Part shown: positions 22,743 through 33,261 of the stretch, one piece after another | How the letters are laid out: the number at the start of each line of letters is the position of its first letter | Numbering within the stretch: the first letter of the stretch is position 1 | Assembly: GCA_947652605.1 (NCBI GenBank) | Contig: OX393579.1 | Span: 51,280,970-51,344,969 of the forward strand | DNA length: 64,000 bases | DNA from: Elmis aenea | Lineage: Eukaryota; Arthropoda; Insecta; Coleoptera; Elmidae | Direction of reading: 5' to 3' | Position numbers and translations under genes: made by a program | The notes under the pieces: generated by a model | Told to the model about the DNA's origin: nothing | The model's input: the letters and a program-made list of their open reading frames with translations, nothing else | Database searches by the model: none

Positions 22743-22924
22743 GAGGCCGTTACACACACGGTTTTGCGCATGGTTTTGCACATGGATAAAACCGTGTGTG
22801 TGTGTGCAAAACCAAGGTCAATAAAATCGCTTAGTTTTAGCGTTCACACACACGGTTTTGCACATATGCAAAAGGCAAAACCAAGTCAGCAAAACCTTGT
22901 GCAAACGTGCGTGTAAACGGCCTA
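22743..22924. mobile_element. Harbinger-like miniature element, second copy
   Basis: 182 bp, ends AGGCCGTTACACACACGG and CGTGTAAACGGCCT, flanked by TAA at 22740-22742 and 22925-22927. The same family as 12141-12353, rich in GGTTTTGCACAT units. Confidence 0.8.
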
Positions 22925-23003
22925 TAATGTTCCGAAGATTGTTTTTTGCAAACTAAAAAAACTGGACTTCTTTTATTTCATTGTTAATTGGAAATACTAC
23001 ATA

Positions 23004-23348
23004 TCGTCGCCTGAAAGTTATTTTGTTCCATGTGCCATTTAAGGGCAAATTGATTTATCAAAATCTAGATTATGTTTTAAGTGTTATTATCCTTCCACAT
23101 CACCAAAATTTGAATTCGTTACCTAATAGCGAAGTTCTGAGTGTTAACTTTGTTCCATATCAAAAAATCTATTGACGAATTGCAGGTGTATTTGTTTCAT
23201 GTCCATACATTACATGTTTTACGTGTTATTTGTTCCTTATTTAAAATATAACTTCTATACCTATAAATGTTAGTAGGAAAATAGTTAAGGATCAGTTTTA
23301 AATAATATTTGCGTTGTGATATGGAACAAAACAACTCTAGGACGACGG
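23004..23348. mobile_element. TCGTCGCC TIR element, complete copy
   Basis: 345 bp, TA-flanked. Left end TCGTCGCCTGAAAGTTATTT; the right end inverted reads CCGTCGTCCTAGAGTTGTTT. The interior repeats TTTGTTCC motifs. The size and TA target suggest a mariner-type miniature element. It ends about 200 bp before the second Fringe exon. Confidence 0.7.
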
Positions 23349-23552
23349 TATGTTTTAGCAAATCGACTTTCGTTACTTTTTACCGTTTGCAACCACTTGA
23401 GCTGTTAATTTTTTCGAATGTTAATCGATTGTCCTTGTATATACAACTTCTGCACAAAGCCTAAATCACGGTCGCTGTTTGTGCTTAAACCTCTTAGACA
23501 AACACGACTTGTTTTCTTTTAAGATTACTAAGTGCTAACTGATAAATTGCAG

Positions 23553-23655
23553 ATGGCCATATGATCAACACCAACTGTTCTTCTTCCCACAATCGCAAGG
23601 CCTTGTGCTGCAAGATGTCTGTGGAGTTCGATACGTTCATAGAAACTAACAAAAA
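23553..23655 (+). CDS. fng: Fringe glycosyltransferase, internal exon ([17 protein letters not shown] segment)
   Basis: This 103-nt exon (two bases finishing a codon, 33 full codons, two bases left over) encodes [26 protein letters not shown] and TFIETNK. In Fringe proteins a segment with conserved cysteines of the form NTxCS...ALCCKM directly precedes the WFCHxDDDNYVN catalytic block. The trailing AA would complete a Lys codon before that WFC block. A branch-point-like GTGCTAACTGA lies about 15 nt before the acceptor TTGCAG, and the donor is GTAAGT. GC content is well above the flanks and codon use looks selected. The catalytic exon was looked for to the right and not found, so the next intron probably runs off the window. 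Confidence 0.92.
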
Positions 23656-24428
23656 GTAAGTGCCAAACATTAATTTTTAACTCATGATAAAGCTAGTGAA
23701 GACGGCGAGTACAAAAGTGGAGTATTTAAGCTTAAAAGTTTAAAATGATACTCAATGTCGTAAAGTCTATGTAGTGTTAACTAATAAAGTCTACAAATTT
23801 ATATAAAAACGAAAAATGAATCTGAAAAAAAATTTATTTTTCCGTTGCATCGTTGTTCAGTAACGTGTTTATTAATTACTAATGACGTATAGTAAAAGCA
23901 AATATATCACTACTCGAAATTTAGGGCAAGAAGTATGTGTATTTCAAAGCTATAAAAAGAAATAATAACTATAACTCTATGAGTTATTTATTGATTCTCA
24001 AAAGATTGTTGCGTTTGTAAGACTACTTTTCTTCTTAGTTGGTAATCGTATATCGAGGTTTTATTTTATTTGCTTGAGTTGGAAGTATCTGAACTTGTAA
24101 CTTAAATATTTTATGGCAACAGTGGCGTAGCTAGGGTAATTTGCGCCCGGGGACAAGACACAAAATCTGCGCCCCTTCTCGTATCGAGAGTCTGGAGACT
24201 CACTGGGGCCGGAGTCCCCCAAAAAATTGTTATTTTCAGTTTATATTATGGTTCATAAATAGAATAAAAACTAAAAATTCTTTTTATAGATTGAAACAAT
24301 TTATTTAATAAACACTAAAATACTAAAATAAATACTAATTAATTATTAAAATTACTAAATACTAATAAAAACTAAATTCTATACATATTTATTGTACTGG
24401 TCCGTGAGTGTGTATGTGCTGTAGTATA

Positions 24429-25053
24429 CAGGGTGTGTAAAAATTGGCGGAAGCGCTAAACGTGGCGATGTTCTTCGTAAAATTCTAAGTCGAAAATCTT
24501 AATACGAAAATGTTGTACCATGCTTGCTGTGTCTGCAAGAGGTCCTCAAAGTTTTGGCATTCAGTCCTTTAAAAAGCGTTATTATTTAATACTTGCAAAT
24601 GAAAAAGCTGCAATTTGGAATAAAAATAGATTTCGAATAGTATTTTTTCCTAGATATTATGTTCTTCCTTTCAAAAATTGGTGTTGAAAATATGTAAATC
24701 ACTGATTTGAATGAAAATAATACATATGGCAACATTGTCATTAGCTGTCATCTCTGTTTTTCTCGTAATTATTTCTAGTTTGTGTTTTACGATACCCAAA
24801 AGTTTGCAGCTATGTTTACGAACTGAAGGCTTTCAGTTCAAACAAAAATTGTAAATACCTAAGTAAAAATTGCTGATAAAAAAATGTCCAAACGCAAATC
24901 AATGTATGCAATGTTGCCAATTTTTTTCTTCTTTAAATGGTTCCTGAGGCCATAGGAAAAATGGTACAACATTTTTGTATCAGGATTTTCGACTTAGAAT
25001 TTTACGAAGAACATCGTCACGTGTAGCGCTTCCGCCAATTTATACACACCCTG
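24429..25053. mobile_element. CAGGGTGTGTAAAAATTGGC palindromic element, copy 1
   Basis: 625 bp between TA dinucleotides. The arms contain GGCGGAAGCGCTAAACGTGG and TTCTAAGTCGAAAATC in mirror image. Its twin is at 29356-29979. Insertion into a hAT element dates it as younger than that element. Confidence 0.85.
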
Positions 25054-25072
25054 TATATGAATTGGAATTCTA

Positions 25073-25330
25073 CTATAAATTGATCTTCCTCGATTTGACT
25101 GTCGCAAACTCATCAATTACGTCAAAATTAATAGAATCAAGGGTTTGTCTTTCGATGCTAAGGAGTGCAAGATCACTCAGACGATCTTGTCCCATTGAAG
25201 CACGTAAATATGATAAAATAAGCTTTAGTTTGCTGAAAGACCGCTAACAACTTGCAATTGAAACAGCAATTGTTAAAAGAATTTGCAGTGAAATACGTAT
25301 ATTGGGAAACACGTCATCTCCATATGATAC
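25073..25330 (-). pseudogene. hAT transposase, C-terminal dimerisation domain remnant
   Basis: The minus strand reads DVFPNIRISLQILLTIAVSI, then ASC-stop-RSFSKLKLILSYLRASM, then GQDRLSDLALLSIERQ and INFDVIDEFATVKSRKINL before a terminal stop at 25073. This is the hATC dimerisation domain typical of ZMYM-type insect hAT transposases, in which the residue at the internal stop (25244-25246) is normally Glu of an AER/SER motif. The stop and the missing upstream region make it a pseudogene. Confidence 0.9.
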
Positions 25331-25464
25331 AATAAAACCAAGGTTTTATAAAATTAAAATACAAAAGTTAGTTTAAATCGATCCTCATTTTGGCTCCCCC
25401 TAAGCTGTGGCGCCCAGGGACATATGTACCCCCCTGCCCCCCTAGCTACGTCTCTGTTTGGCAG

Positions 25465-26599
25465 TGTATCCAAAAAAATTGATCGTCACGGTTATATCAA
25501 AAACTAAAGAAATAAAATAGTAAATTGGAAAAAAATTGTATGTATGGATGGACTATAATCACTACATTTCAAAATAAAAGATGGCTTAATACATATAGGC
25601 CAAAAGTTGAAAGGTCAATTTTTAAAAAATTTGAAACATAACGGTTGCTGTAAGACTTGGAAAAAATATTAGAAAAGTTATCAATGAAAATTAAGGCCAT
25701 CCAGATCAAATAACAGTCATGTTTTGGCCCTTTAAACCGGATAAACTGAATTTTGATTACTGTAAGAGATGAAAAAAAAGTTCTTGATGAAAACTTAGTA
25801 CGTCCAGATCGAATGGCCCCTTAATCCCGATAATCTGAATTTTCATCAGTAATGCATTTTTTTTTGGTTTTGTTTTAGTAAGAGTAGCTAAATGCCAAAG
25901 TTATTTGAGTTACTTGTTTATTAAAATAAATCGGATTTATTTATAATTACTTATCTTTTTTATAAAGATTATGTTATGGAAATCCTAAACCAATTTCAGG
26001 ACTCTCACACTCAATCCTATTTATGTAAATAAATCTCCTTTGTAAAAAAATATTTCTGCACTTGTTTTAGAAGATTCTTTTGTAAAAATACTAAACCAGT
26101 ATTAATTAATTATCACTGCCGAAGACAAGAGTCTTGAAACTGGCCCAGAAATGCTTCACCAGTTTCAAGATGTTTTCTTTAATTTCATCAACCTTTCTGC
26201 CATATTTTCTTCATGGTTTGCAAAAGCCCCATATTCACCCAAGTTTCTGTCCAACGTACAAAAATAGGTGTGCCTTGACACCGTAGAATTCCTATTCAAT
26301 AAATAAAAAATTCGCAGCATTTCTTCGTTACTAAAATTCATTTATACGAACTTATTACGATGACAAGTAACAAGATTCCAAATTTTTGAATTTGTTAATT
26401 GGTTGTCATGGTAACGACGTAGAGATTGTTGTCCAAAACGCAATTTTACAACTTTGACAATGAATGTAGAAGTCAAATAAATAAAAAAAAAATTGATATA
26501 TCAATGAATTCAGAAAAAATAGTTCTATTTGATTGTGTAAATAGCAAAAATTATGCCCATGAGAAAAAACAAAGAAGTTTGTTGTCATAAAACAAAAAC
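25465..26599. other. Unrecognised stretch with a local duplication
   Basis: Apart from the tandem duplication at 25646-25850 nothing is recognisable. A 60-codon minus frame at 26406-26588 is rich in Phe and Ile, as expected of AT-rich DNA. Confidence 0.35.
25646..25850 (+). repeat. Two-unit degenerate tandem duplication
   Basis: Two units share CTGTAAGA(C/G), ATCAATGAAAAT/TTGATGAAAAC, GTCCAGATC-like and GATAA(A/T)CTGAATTTT blocks in the same order. Confidence 0.45.
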
Positions 26600-26887
26600 G
26601 AATCGACCTAGAATAAATTAGTGATAACTATCCGATGCGGCTTAAAAAGTTGCTTGAGCAATGTTTTTACACATTTGAAATATTTTATACTCCAAAGAAG
26701 TTATAGCCCGTTTTCAAAAATCGTATTTTCCGGTTTTCCCTAATTTTCTAGGATACCGTTTGAGATATTTCCAATTTCTCTTCGGATTATTAATGAGCAC
26801 CAAATTTAGCACCTTTGCCAAATTTTAACCTATATTCTAGCAATTATAAGAGATCCCCATGCTTCAACTCGAATTTCAATCACCCTG
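26600..26887 (-). mobile_element. Right-end fragment of a CAGGGTG element
   Basis: Ends GAATTTCAATCACCCTG followed by TA. Upstream text (TTTGAGATATTT, AAGAGATCCCCATG) has the style of palindrome arms, but the opposite arm is absent. Confidence 0.5.
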
Positions 26888-26894
26888 TATGTAT

Positions 26895-27310
26895 CAGTTT
26901 ACAATGGTCTCCCCCGTTTTCCGTTTTCCGATTTCTCAGTCATTCCATATATCGTTTTCAAGTTCTCTGACCCTCATGTCTTCGTCTATGCCTTCTCTCC
27001 AACTTCTCGTTAGTCTGCCTGATGTTTTTTTCTGCCTTTGGTTTGCCAGTTTAGTATTCCCTTCAGGATTGTATGTTAGGCCATTCGTTGTACATGCCAA
27101 ACCATATTAATTGTTTATTTCTGATGCCATCCACATTGTAATATCCATAATTGCCTCATACGCTCCTTCGCTATTTTTCCTCTTCTGGATCTTCCGACTG
27201 CTCTGTTCCAAAATTCCATTTCAGTTCCTTTCAGTATTCCTTCTCTTTTATTTTCTTACCGGCCACACTTCGGAATAGTAGGTTATGATCCTTTTCGTGA
27301 TGATGTCATA
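26895..27310 (-). pseudogene. LINE 3' end remnant (WxxHVQRM-type tail)
   Basis: Minus-strand frames give AVGRSRRGKIAKERMRQLW, then WHVQRMA, then LNWQTKGRKKTSGRLTRSW, then REGIDEDMRVRELENDIW. This is the C-terminal tail of a class of insect non-LTR reverse transcriptases (WxGHVxRM ... GRPxxxW). Several stops interrupt it. No RT catalytic core is nearby. Confidence 0.75.
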
Positions 27311-27579
27311 AATTCGTTTTGAAATAGTTCATTGCACTGCCTTAAACTTACGAATATTTCATTTAATTAAACGAAATTTTATCTATGAGATCCCCATGGT
27401 GATCAAACGAATCTGAATGGTCTGTATAAAATATGGAGCCATTATTTTTAATTTCGAGTTTGAATTATAACATCAGTAGTATAAAAACAGTTCGTATTGT
27501 ATATTTTGCGTAATTTAATCGCGTCTTTTATAGTTGAAGTGACTTAATAAAACGAAATAGTATCGTGTGTCGATAAATA
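27311..27579. other. Unique AT-rich stretch before the short reading frame
   Basis: Contains TATAAAAACAG at about 27479-27489, roughly 100 bp before the ATG at 27580. No repeat homology seen. Confidence 0.3.
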
Positions 27580-27714
27580 ATGGCAGATGGCTATCGGGCG
27601 CGGAAGAAGACACCGCACATATTTGTACCTCCCAACGCGAGCATCCAGAATTCCACACCCGATCGACTGGGAATGGTTGGAGATATTAACTTACGTGGGC
27701 AGGGAACCTTGTAG
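27580..27714 (+). CDS. Candidate short reading frame, 44 codons
   Basis: ATG in a favourable context (ATAATGG) opens a 44-codon frame, starting MADGYRARKKTPHIFVPP and ending in a TAG stop at 27712. The frame coincides with a sharp rise in G+C in otherwise AT-rich, repeat-free DNA and has mixed, non-degenerate codons. The product is basic at the N-terminus, with no membrane segment and no recognised domain. It lies inside the presumed downstream Fringe intron on the same strand. It could be a small nested gene, a 5' exon of another transcript, an exapted fragment, or chance. Confidence 0.35.
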   Translation: MADGYRARKKTPHIFVPPNASIQNSTPDRLGMVGDINLRGQGTL

Positions 27715-28101
27715 AAATTAATAATTAGTGTTAGTGTCTTAATTACTTGTGAACAGTGTCGCCTCGAGTTGCGTACCCCGAATGCTGTTCACACGAAATT
27801 GGATTATTTGAATGGTTTTGTAAGGGCTTAGAAATGCAGGTACAATTTTAATTAAACTCAGCTGGTAATTACAAATTTTAATATCGCGCTCTTGATACTA
27901 ATGCGATTAGACTTTTAATAATTTTTTTTTTGGGTAATAATTAAATTTGAAAAGTTTTGCTGATCACATTTCCTGAAAATCCACGATTTCTAAGAGCCTA
28001 ATTGTATCCATAAGAGTTTATAACCGTTTGTTTGTTGAAGTTTGAACGGGAAAAAGTGTAAACGGGAACAAGTTGAGTGCAAAAATAACCCAAGTTTTTT
28101 A
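27715..28101. other. Unrecognised stretch
   Basis: Moderately GC-rich for 60 bp after the short frame, then AT-rich. Nothing identified. Confidence 0.35.
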
Positions 28102-28109
28102 CTCTCAAT

Positions 28110-29339
28110 CAGGGTTGAGCAGATTTAAATCAATTGATTTAAATCGTGATTTAAATCAAGTGATTTTTTTTTTAAATCATTGATTTAAATCAAGTGATTT
28201 TTTTTTAAAGTATCAATTTAAATCACAGATTATATGAGTACAATATAATATTTATAATAAAACAAAATTGTATTACTACATAATAGTAATTAAATACACG
28301 AAATGGTGAATAAACCATATCAATTTGCTCTTGTAAAGTAATATTCATTGTGGAAATGCAATAATTCAAAAAATAAATGACAAGTTTTTGACGTTAGTGA
28401 AGTGAACAGTCAGTTTTTTCAATTTCCACGGCACTCTATTGCTTCGATAACGATTTGAAGAAAAATGTCGAATATCTCGAAAAGTATGAGTTTTGGGTAT
28501 AGGACATACTTAACAAAATATGAAGTTCTTTTAAAGACGAATTCGATGATATAAAAAAATACAGGGGTTTGCATTTGAAAAAATCGAGTTACGAGTTTTT
28601 GAAAATCATGGAAGTTGCCACCTATTTATAAACACCCCTGTATGTGTGATTCAAATTTTTTCATATCGAGCGAACAGTGAAATTTTTTCTGCATGTTCAT
28701 ACCAAATTACAACTCTGTACTTCAAAATAGCTTCAGGAGAATTTTTTAAATAAAGACTTACAACCTTGAATAATTTAGAAAATTAATTTTGTTTACAACG
28801 CCGTATAAAAACCTATAGTATTTTATATTGATGCAAAGCTAAAATTAAGGCGGTCAAAAATATTAAATAAAAATTGGGTGTTGTATTTGAAATATAAAAG
28901 TTGCTGTTAGTTCCAGAAAGGTGACTCACCCTGTATATTTGAAAATATTTTTATTGTGTTGTTTAGAAAAAACTGTATAAAATAGCATTTGAATCAACTT
29001 CATATCTCAAGCCGTTTAGCCACAATCGACCGATCCCGCACTAATGACACCCTGTATATAATTAATTAAACATCATCATTTAGCACTGATTTTTTCAAAA
29101 TTCTTAATCATTATATTTAATTTTTCATTTTGACAAAAATTCACCAATGAATTTAATATATTGGTTATTAAATATATTAGCACAAAACAGAAATAGCATG
29201 TGAATATGTCACTAAATTCGATAATATGGTACATTTGATTTAAATCAAAAAAATCTGATTTAAATCAAAAAAATCTGATTTAAATCAAATAAATCGATTT
29301 TTTTGATTTAAAAAAAAATCATGATTTTTATCCACCCTG
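28110..29339. mobile_element. hAT-type element with ATTTAAATCA subterminal arrays
   Basis: 1230 bp. Ends CAGGGTTGAGCAGATTTAA and, inverted, CAGGGTGGATAAAAATCATG. Perfect 8-bp duplication CTCTCAAT at 28102-28109 and 29340-29347. Both ends carry tandem GATTTAAATCA units, forming self-complementary arrays. The interior is made of CAGGGTG-family fragments, not transposase. Related to 7379-9248. Confidence 0.85.
28440..29054. mobile_element. CAGGGTG-family fragments inside the hAT element
   Basis: A TA-flanked pair, CAGGGGTTTGCATTTG to ACACCCCTG (about 28562-28638), resembles the 78-bp cassette at 21200. The preceding TTTTGGGTATAGGACATACTT matches the arm text near 21330. Further termini, TCACCCTG at 28933 and ACACCCTG at 29054, are unpaired. 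Confidence 0.55.
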
Positions 29340-29355
29340 CTCTCAATAGTCCATA

Positions 29356-29979
29356 TAGGGTGTGTATAAATTGGCGAAAGCGCTACACGTGACGATGTTC
29401 TTCGTAAAATTCTAAGTCGAAAATCTTGATACAAAAATGTTGTACCATGCTTGCTATGGCCTTAGGAACCATTTAAAGAAAAAAAAATTGGCAACATTGC
29501 ATACATTGATTTGCGTTTGGACACTTTTTTATCAGCAATATTTACTTAGGTACTTACAATTTTTGTTCGAACTGAAGGCCTTCAGTTCGTAAACATAGCT
29601 GCAAACTTTTGGGCATCGTAAAACACAAACTAGAAATAATTACGAGAAAAACAGAGGTGACAGCTAATGACAATGTTGCCATATGTATTATTTTCATTCA
29701 AATCAGTGATTTACATATTTTCAACACCAAATTTTGAATGGAAGAACACAATATCTAGGAAAAAATACTATTCGAAATTTATTTTTATTCCAAATTGCAG
29801 CTTTTTCATTTGCAAGTAGTAAATAATAACGCTTATTAAAGAACTAAATGTCAAAACTTTGAGGACCTCTTGCAGACACAGCAAGCATGGTACAACATTT
29901 TCGTATTAAGATTTTCGACTTAGAATTTTACGAAGAACATCGCCACGTGTAGCGCTTCCGCCAATTTTTACACACCCTG
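29356..29979. mobile_element. CAGGGTGTGTAAAAATTGGC palindromic element, copy 2
   Basis: 624 bp, the same family as 24429-25053. The left terminus has mutated to TAGGGTG; the right reads GCCAATTTTTACACACCCTG followed by TA. It starts 8 bp after the target duplication of the hAT element that ends at 29339. Confidence 0.85.
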
Positions 29980-29981
29980 TA

Positions 29982-30332
29982 TACATATAAACATATCAGA
30001 CTACCTGGTTACTAACATGTGTTTTAATTGTCAATTTTTGACATTATGTTTGACATATTAACATGTTCTGTGATATTAACTTCTACGTTGTGTGCTCTGA
30101 CTCCGTGCAGTTTTACATATTCTAGTGATAAAATTGACTGCCGTTGGTAAACAATTAAGGAAAATTTACACGTAGAAAACGACAAAATAACTTTTCTGAG
30201 TACACCAGAAACACTTCTTCTCAATTCATTTTTACCCTGTGATCGGTTGTTCGGAGTTCTTTAAAAAGAATTTTGAACTGGCCAATAAATAAAACACAAA
30301 CACAAAATTCACTATTTTTCATTATGATACTA
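29982..30332. other. Unrecognised stretch
   Basis: A 66-codon minus frame (30024-30224) has no recognisable content. No termini seen. Confidence 0.35.
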
Positions 30333-30483
30333 CTTATTCGACTTTTCAGTTACTCCCCTATGTTTCCGAAGGAAATGGCCAGTGGCACGTATAACTCTGC
30401 AAAACATTTAGTTTTGATGTTCTTGATGAATTAAACAAAGCCTTGATCAGATTCTAGCGACAACATATCGTGACCTTTCCTGG
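30333..30483 (-). mobile_element. Fold-back family A, right-arm fragment
   Basis: Matches the distal 150 bp of the 11.2 kb element, from GACTTTTCAGTTACTCCCC through TGGCCAGTGGCACGTATAAC to TATCGTGACCTTTCCTGG, followed by TAA. The left arm is missing. Confidence 0.8.
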
Positions 30484-31836
30484 TAAGGAAATTAGATTGT
30501 TTCAAAATCCATTTGACTGTGATGTGGCAGAATGTTCTGTGGTGGCAGATGTCAAGGCAAATTCAAATGGAAATTATTGAACTTCAGGAAAATGATCATA
30601 TTAAAGACAAATACAAGGAAAGAAATTAATCAATTTCTTTAAGTTTTTGAACCCTGTACAGTTTCCAAATTTAAAGAAGTTTGCTCGAAAATGTATCTCC
30701 ATTTTTGGGACAACGTATCTTTGCGAAAAAACTTTTTCGCGGATGACTTATCAAATCAAAATACAGGGCAAATTTATTGGATGAATATTTGAAGTCGCTA
30801 CTTGTAAATGGCGTTTCAAAATTTTAACCTCAATTTATTAAGATTTTAAAAACACAAAAACAGTTCCATCATTCTCATTAATGGTTTTAGTCTAATTTAT
30901 AATGAATATATGAGAATTTACTTGTAGTGTTTGTCATCATGATTGTATAATAACTTAATCTCACGTACGTAACTAGTTTACGAAATTTTGTGCTTTCGAT
31001 AAAATTCATATAATTATGTAGCATGTAGGTACTTACATTTTTTTTACCTGCAAAATAATCATTTAAAAAAAAATCATTTTGCAATAATTTTACCACGAAA
31101 AAAGATTTGTTTTAATGATCTTTATTTTTTTAAACCGACAAATGAATTCCAAATATATATAAAAATACTGAAAGAACCAACGAGACGAAGTTAAAAAGTC
31201 TTGGGTTTTCCAAAACTGATGTTTGTTTAAGAGAAATTTAAAAAAAAACGTCAGCTAGATGGCCCGACTTATTAGTTCTAGTTGAACAATTTGGCAGACA
31301 TATTTTTTGACGTTATCATATAACCCGGTACCTAAGCTTTTTGTTATATTTCACTTTGGCGCATTTTTGTGACTGTTATTACCATTATCAGCATAAAATG
31401 GTTTTAAAAATACATAGTAATGCCCCTGCTACTGTCGCATTCTTTTTCCTCCGACAATCTATTCAAAATCCCTTTTTAATTCAAAGCACATCGCGGTTTT
31501 CATTTAAACGTTAAACTTCTATGGCATCTGATCCGATTACAAATAATTTAAATGCATTTTAATTAACGACGGCCAGGCAATGTTTAATTCCAGCTGGTTT
31601 CCACTTTATAAATGTATGTTTCGCTATTTGTGCAAGCTCAGTTATTGAATTATGGTGTCACAAAATGCGCGCCATGTGGTAATAGAATTTCAAATAAATA
31701 TTATCTAATGCGAACATTCCAGAGAAAAACAGCGTCAAATTGACACGAACAAGAATTTTAACATAACTCGTTATTATTAATGTTTTCCTTTGCATATCAC
31801 GAATAACGCAGGAATCAGTTCCTGTGTTGGGATAAG
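30484..31836. other. Mostly unrecognised; degenerate transposon text at 30650-30840
   Basis: Around 30650-30765 the phrases CCCTGTACAG, AAATGTATCTCC and TACAGGGC recall decayed CAGGGTG termini without a usable pair. The remainder to 31836, including the 69-codon minus frame 30887-31096, is unrecognised. Confidence 0.35.
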
Positions 31837-31838
31837 TA

Positions 31839-33054
31839 CAGGGTGGTCCAAATTCGATGGGATTGCATGGGTATCTCGGTTAATATTGAAGATAGAGAAA
31901 CGGTTAAATTACCAAAAATGTGCAGTTTTTTGAGACAAACTCAGAACCGTTTTCAAAAATATTCTATCATTTCCGGTTTTCGAGTTATTGAATAGAAAGT
32001 CTTTTTTTGTCATATTAATAATGTGTCATATCTCCATTATTGTTGTAAATATCAAAAATATTTATGAAGATTATTTTTAGATATTTTTATGTTTAATTTG
32101 ATTATACAAAAAAAATAAATTTACGCTCGCTGTTAAAAAGTTATGACACAAACTTACCTTTTTTTAAATGGGAGTGATAGTTGGCTATGACCTATTTAAA
32201 TTCCTTATTTTTTTTTCATTCCAAATATATATGGGTTGATATATTTATTTTCAAAAATACGCAAGTTACGAAGGTTTTTTAGTTTTTTTTTTTAAGAAAA
32301 TCATAGTAGGCTGTGTAAACAAAAAAAAAACAAGGCGTAAAACCTTAAAAAAACTCATGTAGTACAAGTAACCAAGGTTTTTTAATTTGTTGTTGAGATA
32401 AACATTGTAAATATTTGAACATAAGATAACAACGATATAGTCGAAATCAGTAGTATGGTAGTATTTTGCTGTTCCAAAATTTTTGATGTTTATTACAACA
32501 ACAAATTAAAAAACCTTGGTAGCTTGTACGACATGAGTTTTAAAAGGTTTTACATCTTGTTTTTCTTCTTTGTTTTCACAGCCTACTATGATTCTCTTAA
32601 AAAAAAAAACTAAAAAACCCTCGTAACTTGCGTATTTTTGAAAATAAATATATCGACCCTTATATATTTGGAATGAGAAAAAAATAAGAAATTTAAATAG
32701 GTCATAGCCAACTACCGCTCCCACTTAAAAAAAAGTAAGTTTGTATCATAACTTTTTAACGGCGAGCGTAAATTTTTTTTTTTTAGTATAATCAAATTAA
32801 ACATAATAATATCTAAAAATAATCTCTATAAATATTTTTGATATTTAGAACGATAACGGAGATATGACACATTATTAATATGACAAAAAAACAATTTTTA
32901 TTCGATAACTCGAAAACTGGAAATGATAGAATATTTTTGAAAACGGTTCTGAGTTTGTCTCAAAAAACTGCATATTTTTGGTAATTTAACCATTTCTCTA
33001 TCTTCAATATTAACCGAGATACCCATGCAATCCCATCGAATTTGGACCACCCTG
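31839..33054. mobile_element. CAGGGTGGTCC palindromic element
   Basis: 1216 bp between TA dinucleotides. Ends CAGGGTGGTCCAAATTCGAT and its complement. The arms mirror through GTTTTCAAAAATATTCTATC, CTCCATTATTG/CGATAACGGAG and TTTTTTAATTTGTTGTTG to a centre near 32440. No coding content; the 72-codon minus frame at 32506-32724 is part of the arm. A one-arm copy is at 645-1188. Confidence 0.88.
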
Positions 33055-33056
33055 TA

Positions 33057-33261
33057 CATGAATTCATTGATAAAAAATCATGTAGGTAATTTTGTATGAA
33101 GTGATTTTTAATTAGCTGTATTTTTGATTGTCTTTCCTTTTTCTCCTTTGATAAATTAACGTTTCTTTAAATCAATAGTAACAAAATATGTCACTTGTTT
33201 GTGTTAAAAAAAAATTTACAAAACACACATTTTTATGAGCTATTACTTAGTACCTTAGTAG
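33057..33261. other. Unrecognised spacer
   Basis: About 200 bp of AT-rich sequence between a palindrome end and a family A fragment. Confidence 0.4.

Larger units (their letters stand above)
9855..23552 (+). other. fng: Intron between the two Fringe exons (13.7 kb)
   Basis: Bounded by GTAAGT and a CAG acceptor, and of phase 1. It is filled with mobile elements listed separately: a fold-back element at 11.2 kb, Harbinger-like miniature elements, the 13.1-14.4 kb repeat complex, a 140-bp tandem array and three long CAGGGTG palindromes. I saw no further coding exon inside it. Confidence 0.8.
24120..25456 (-). mobile_element. hAT element with decayed transposase, host of a palindrome
   Basis: Ends CAGTGGCGTAGCTAGGG and, inverted, CAGAGACGTAGCTAGGGG. 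Target duplication TATGGCAA (24112-24119) and TTTGGCAG (25457-25464), 8 bp with two differences. The transposase C-terminus lies on the minus strand (25073-25330). The rest of the gene has been lost, and a 625-bp palindrome (24429-25053) is inserted just beyond its stop codon. Confidence 0.85.

Noticed and set aside
26406..26588. 60-codon minus frame rich in Phe/Tyr as a membrane peptide
   Set aside because: Composition simply reflects AT-rich DNA.
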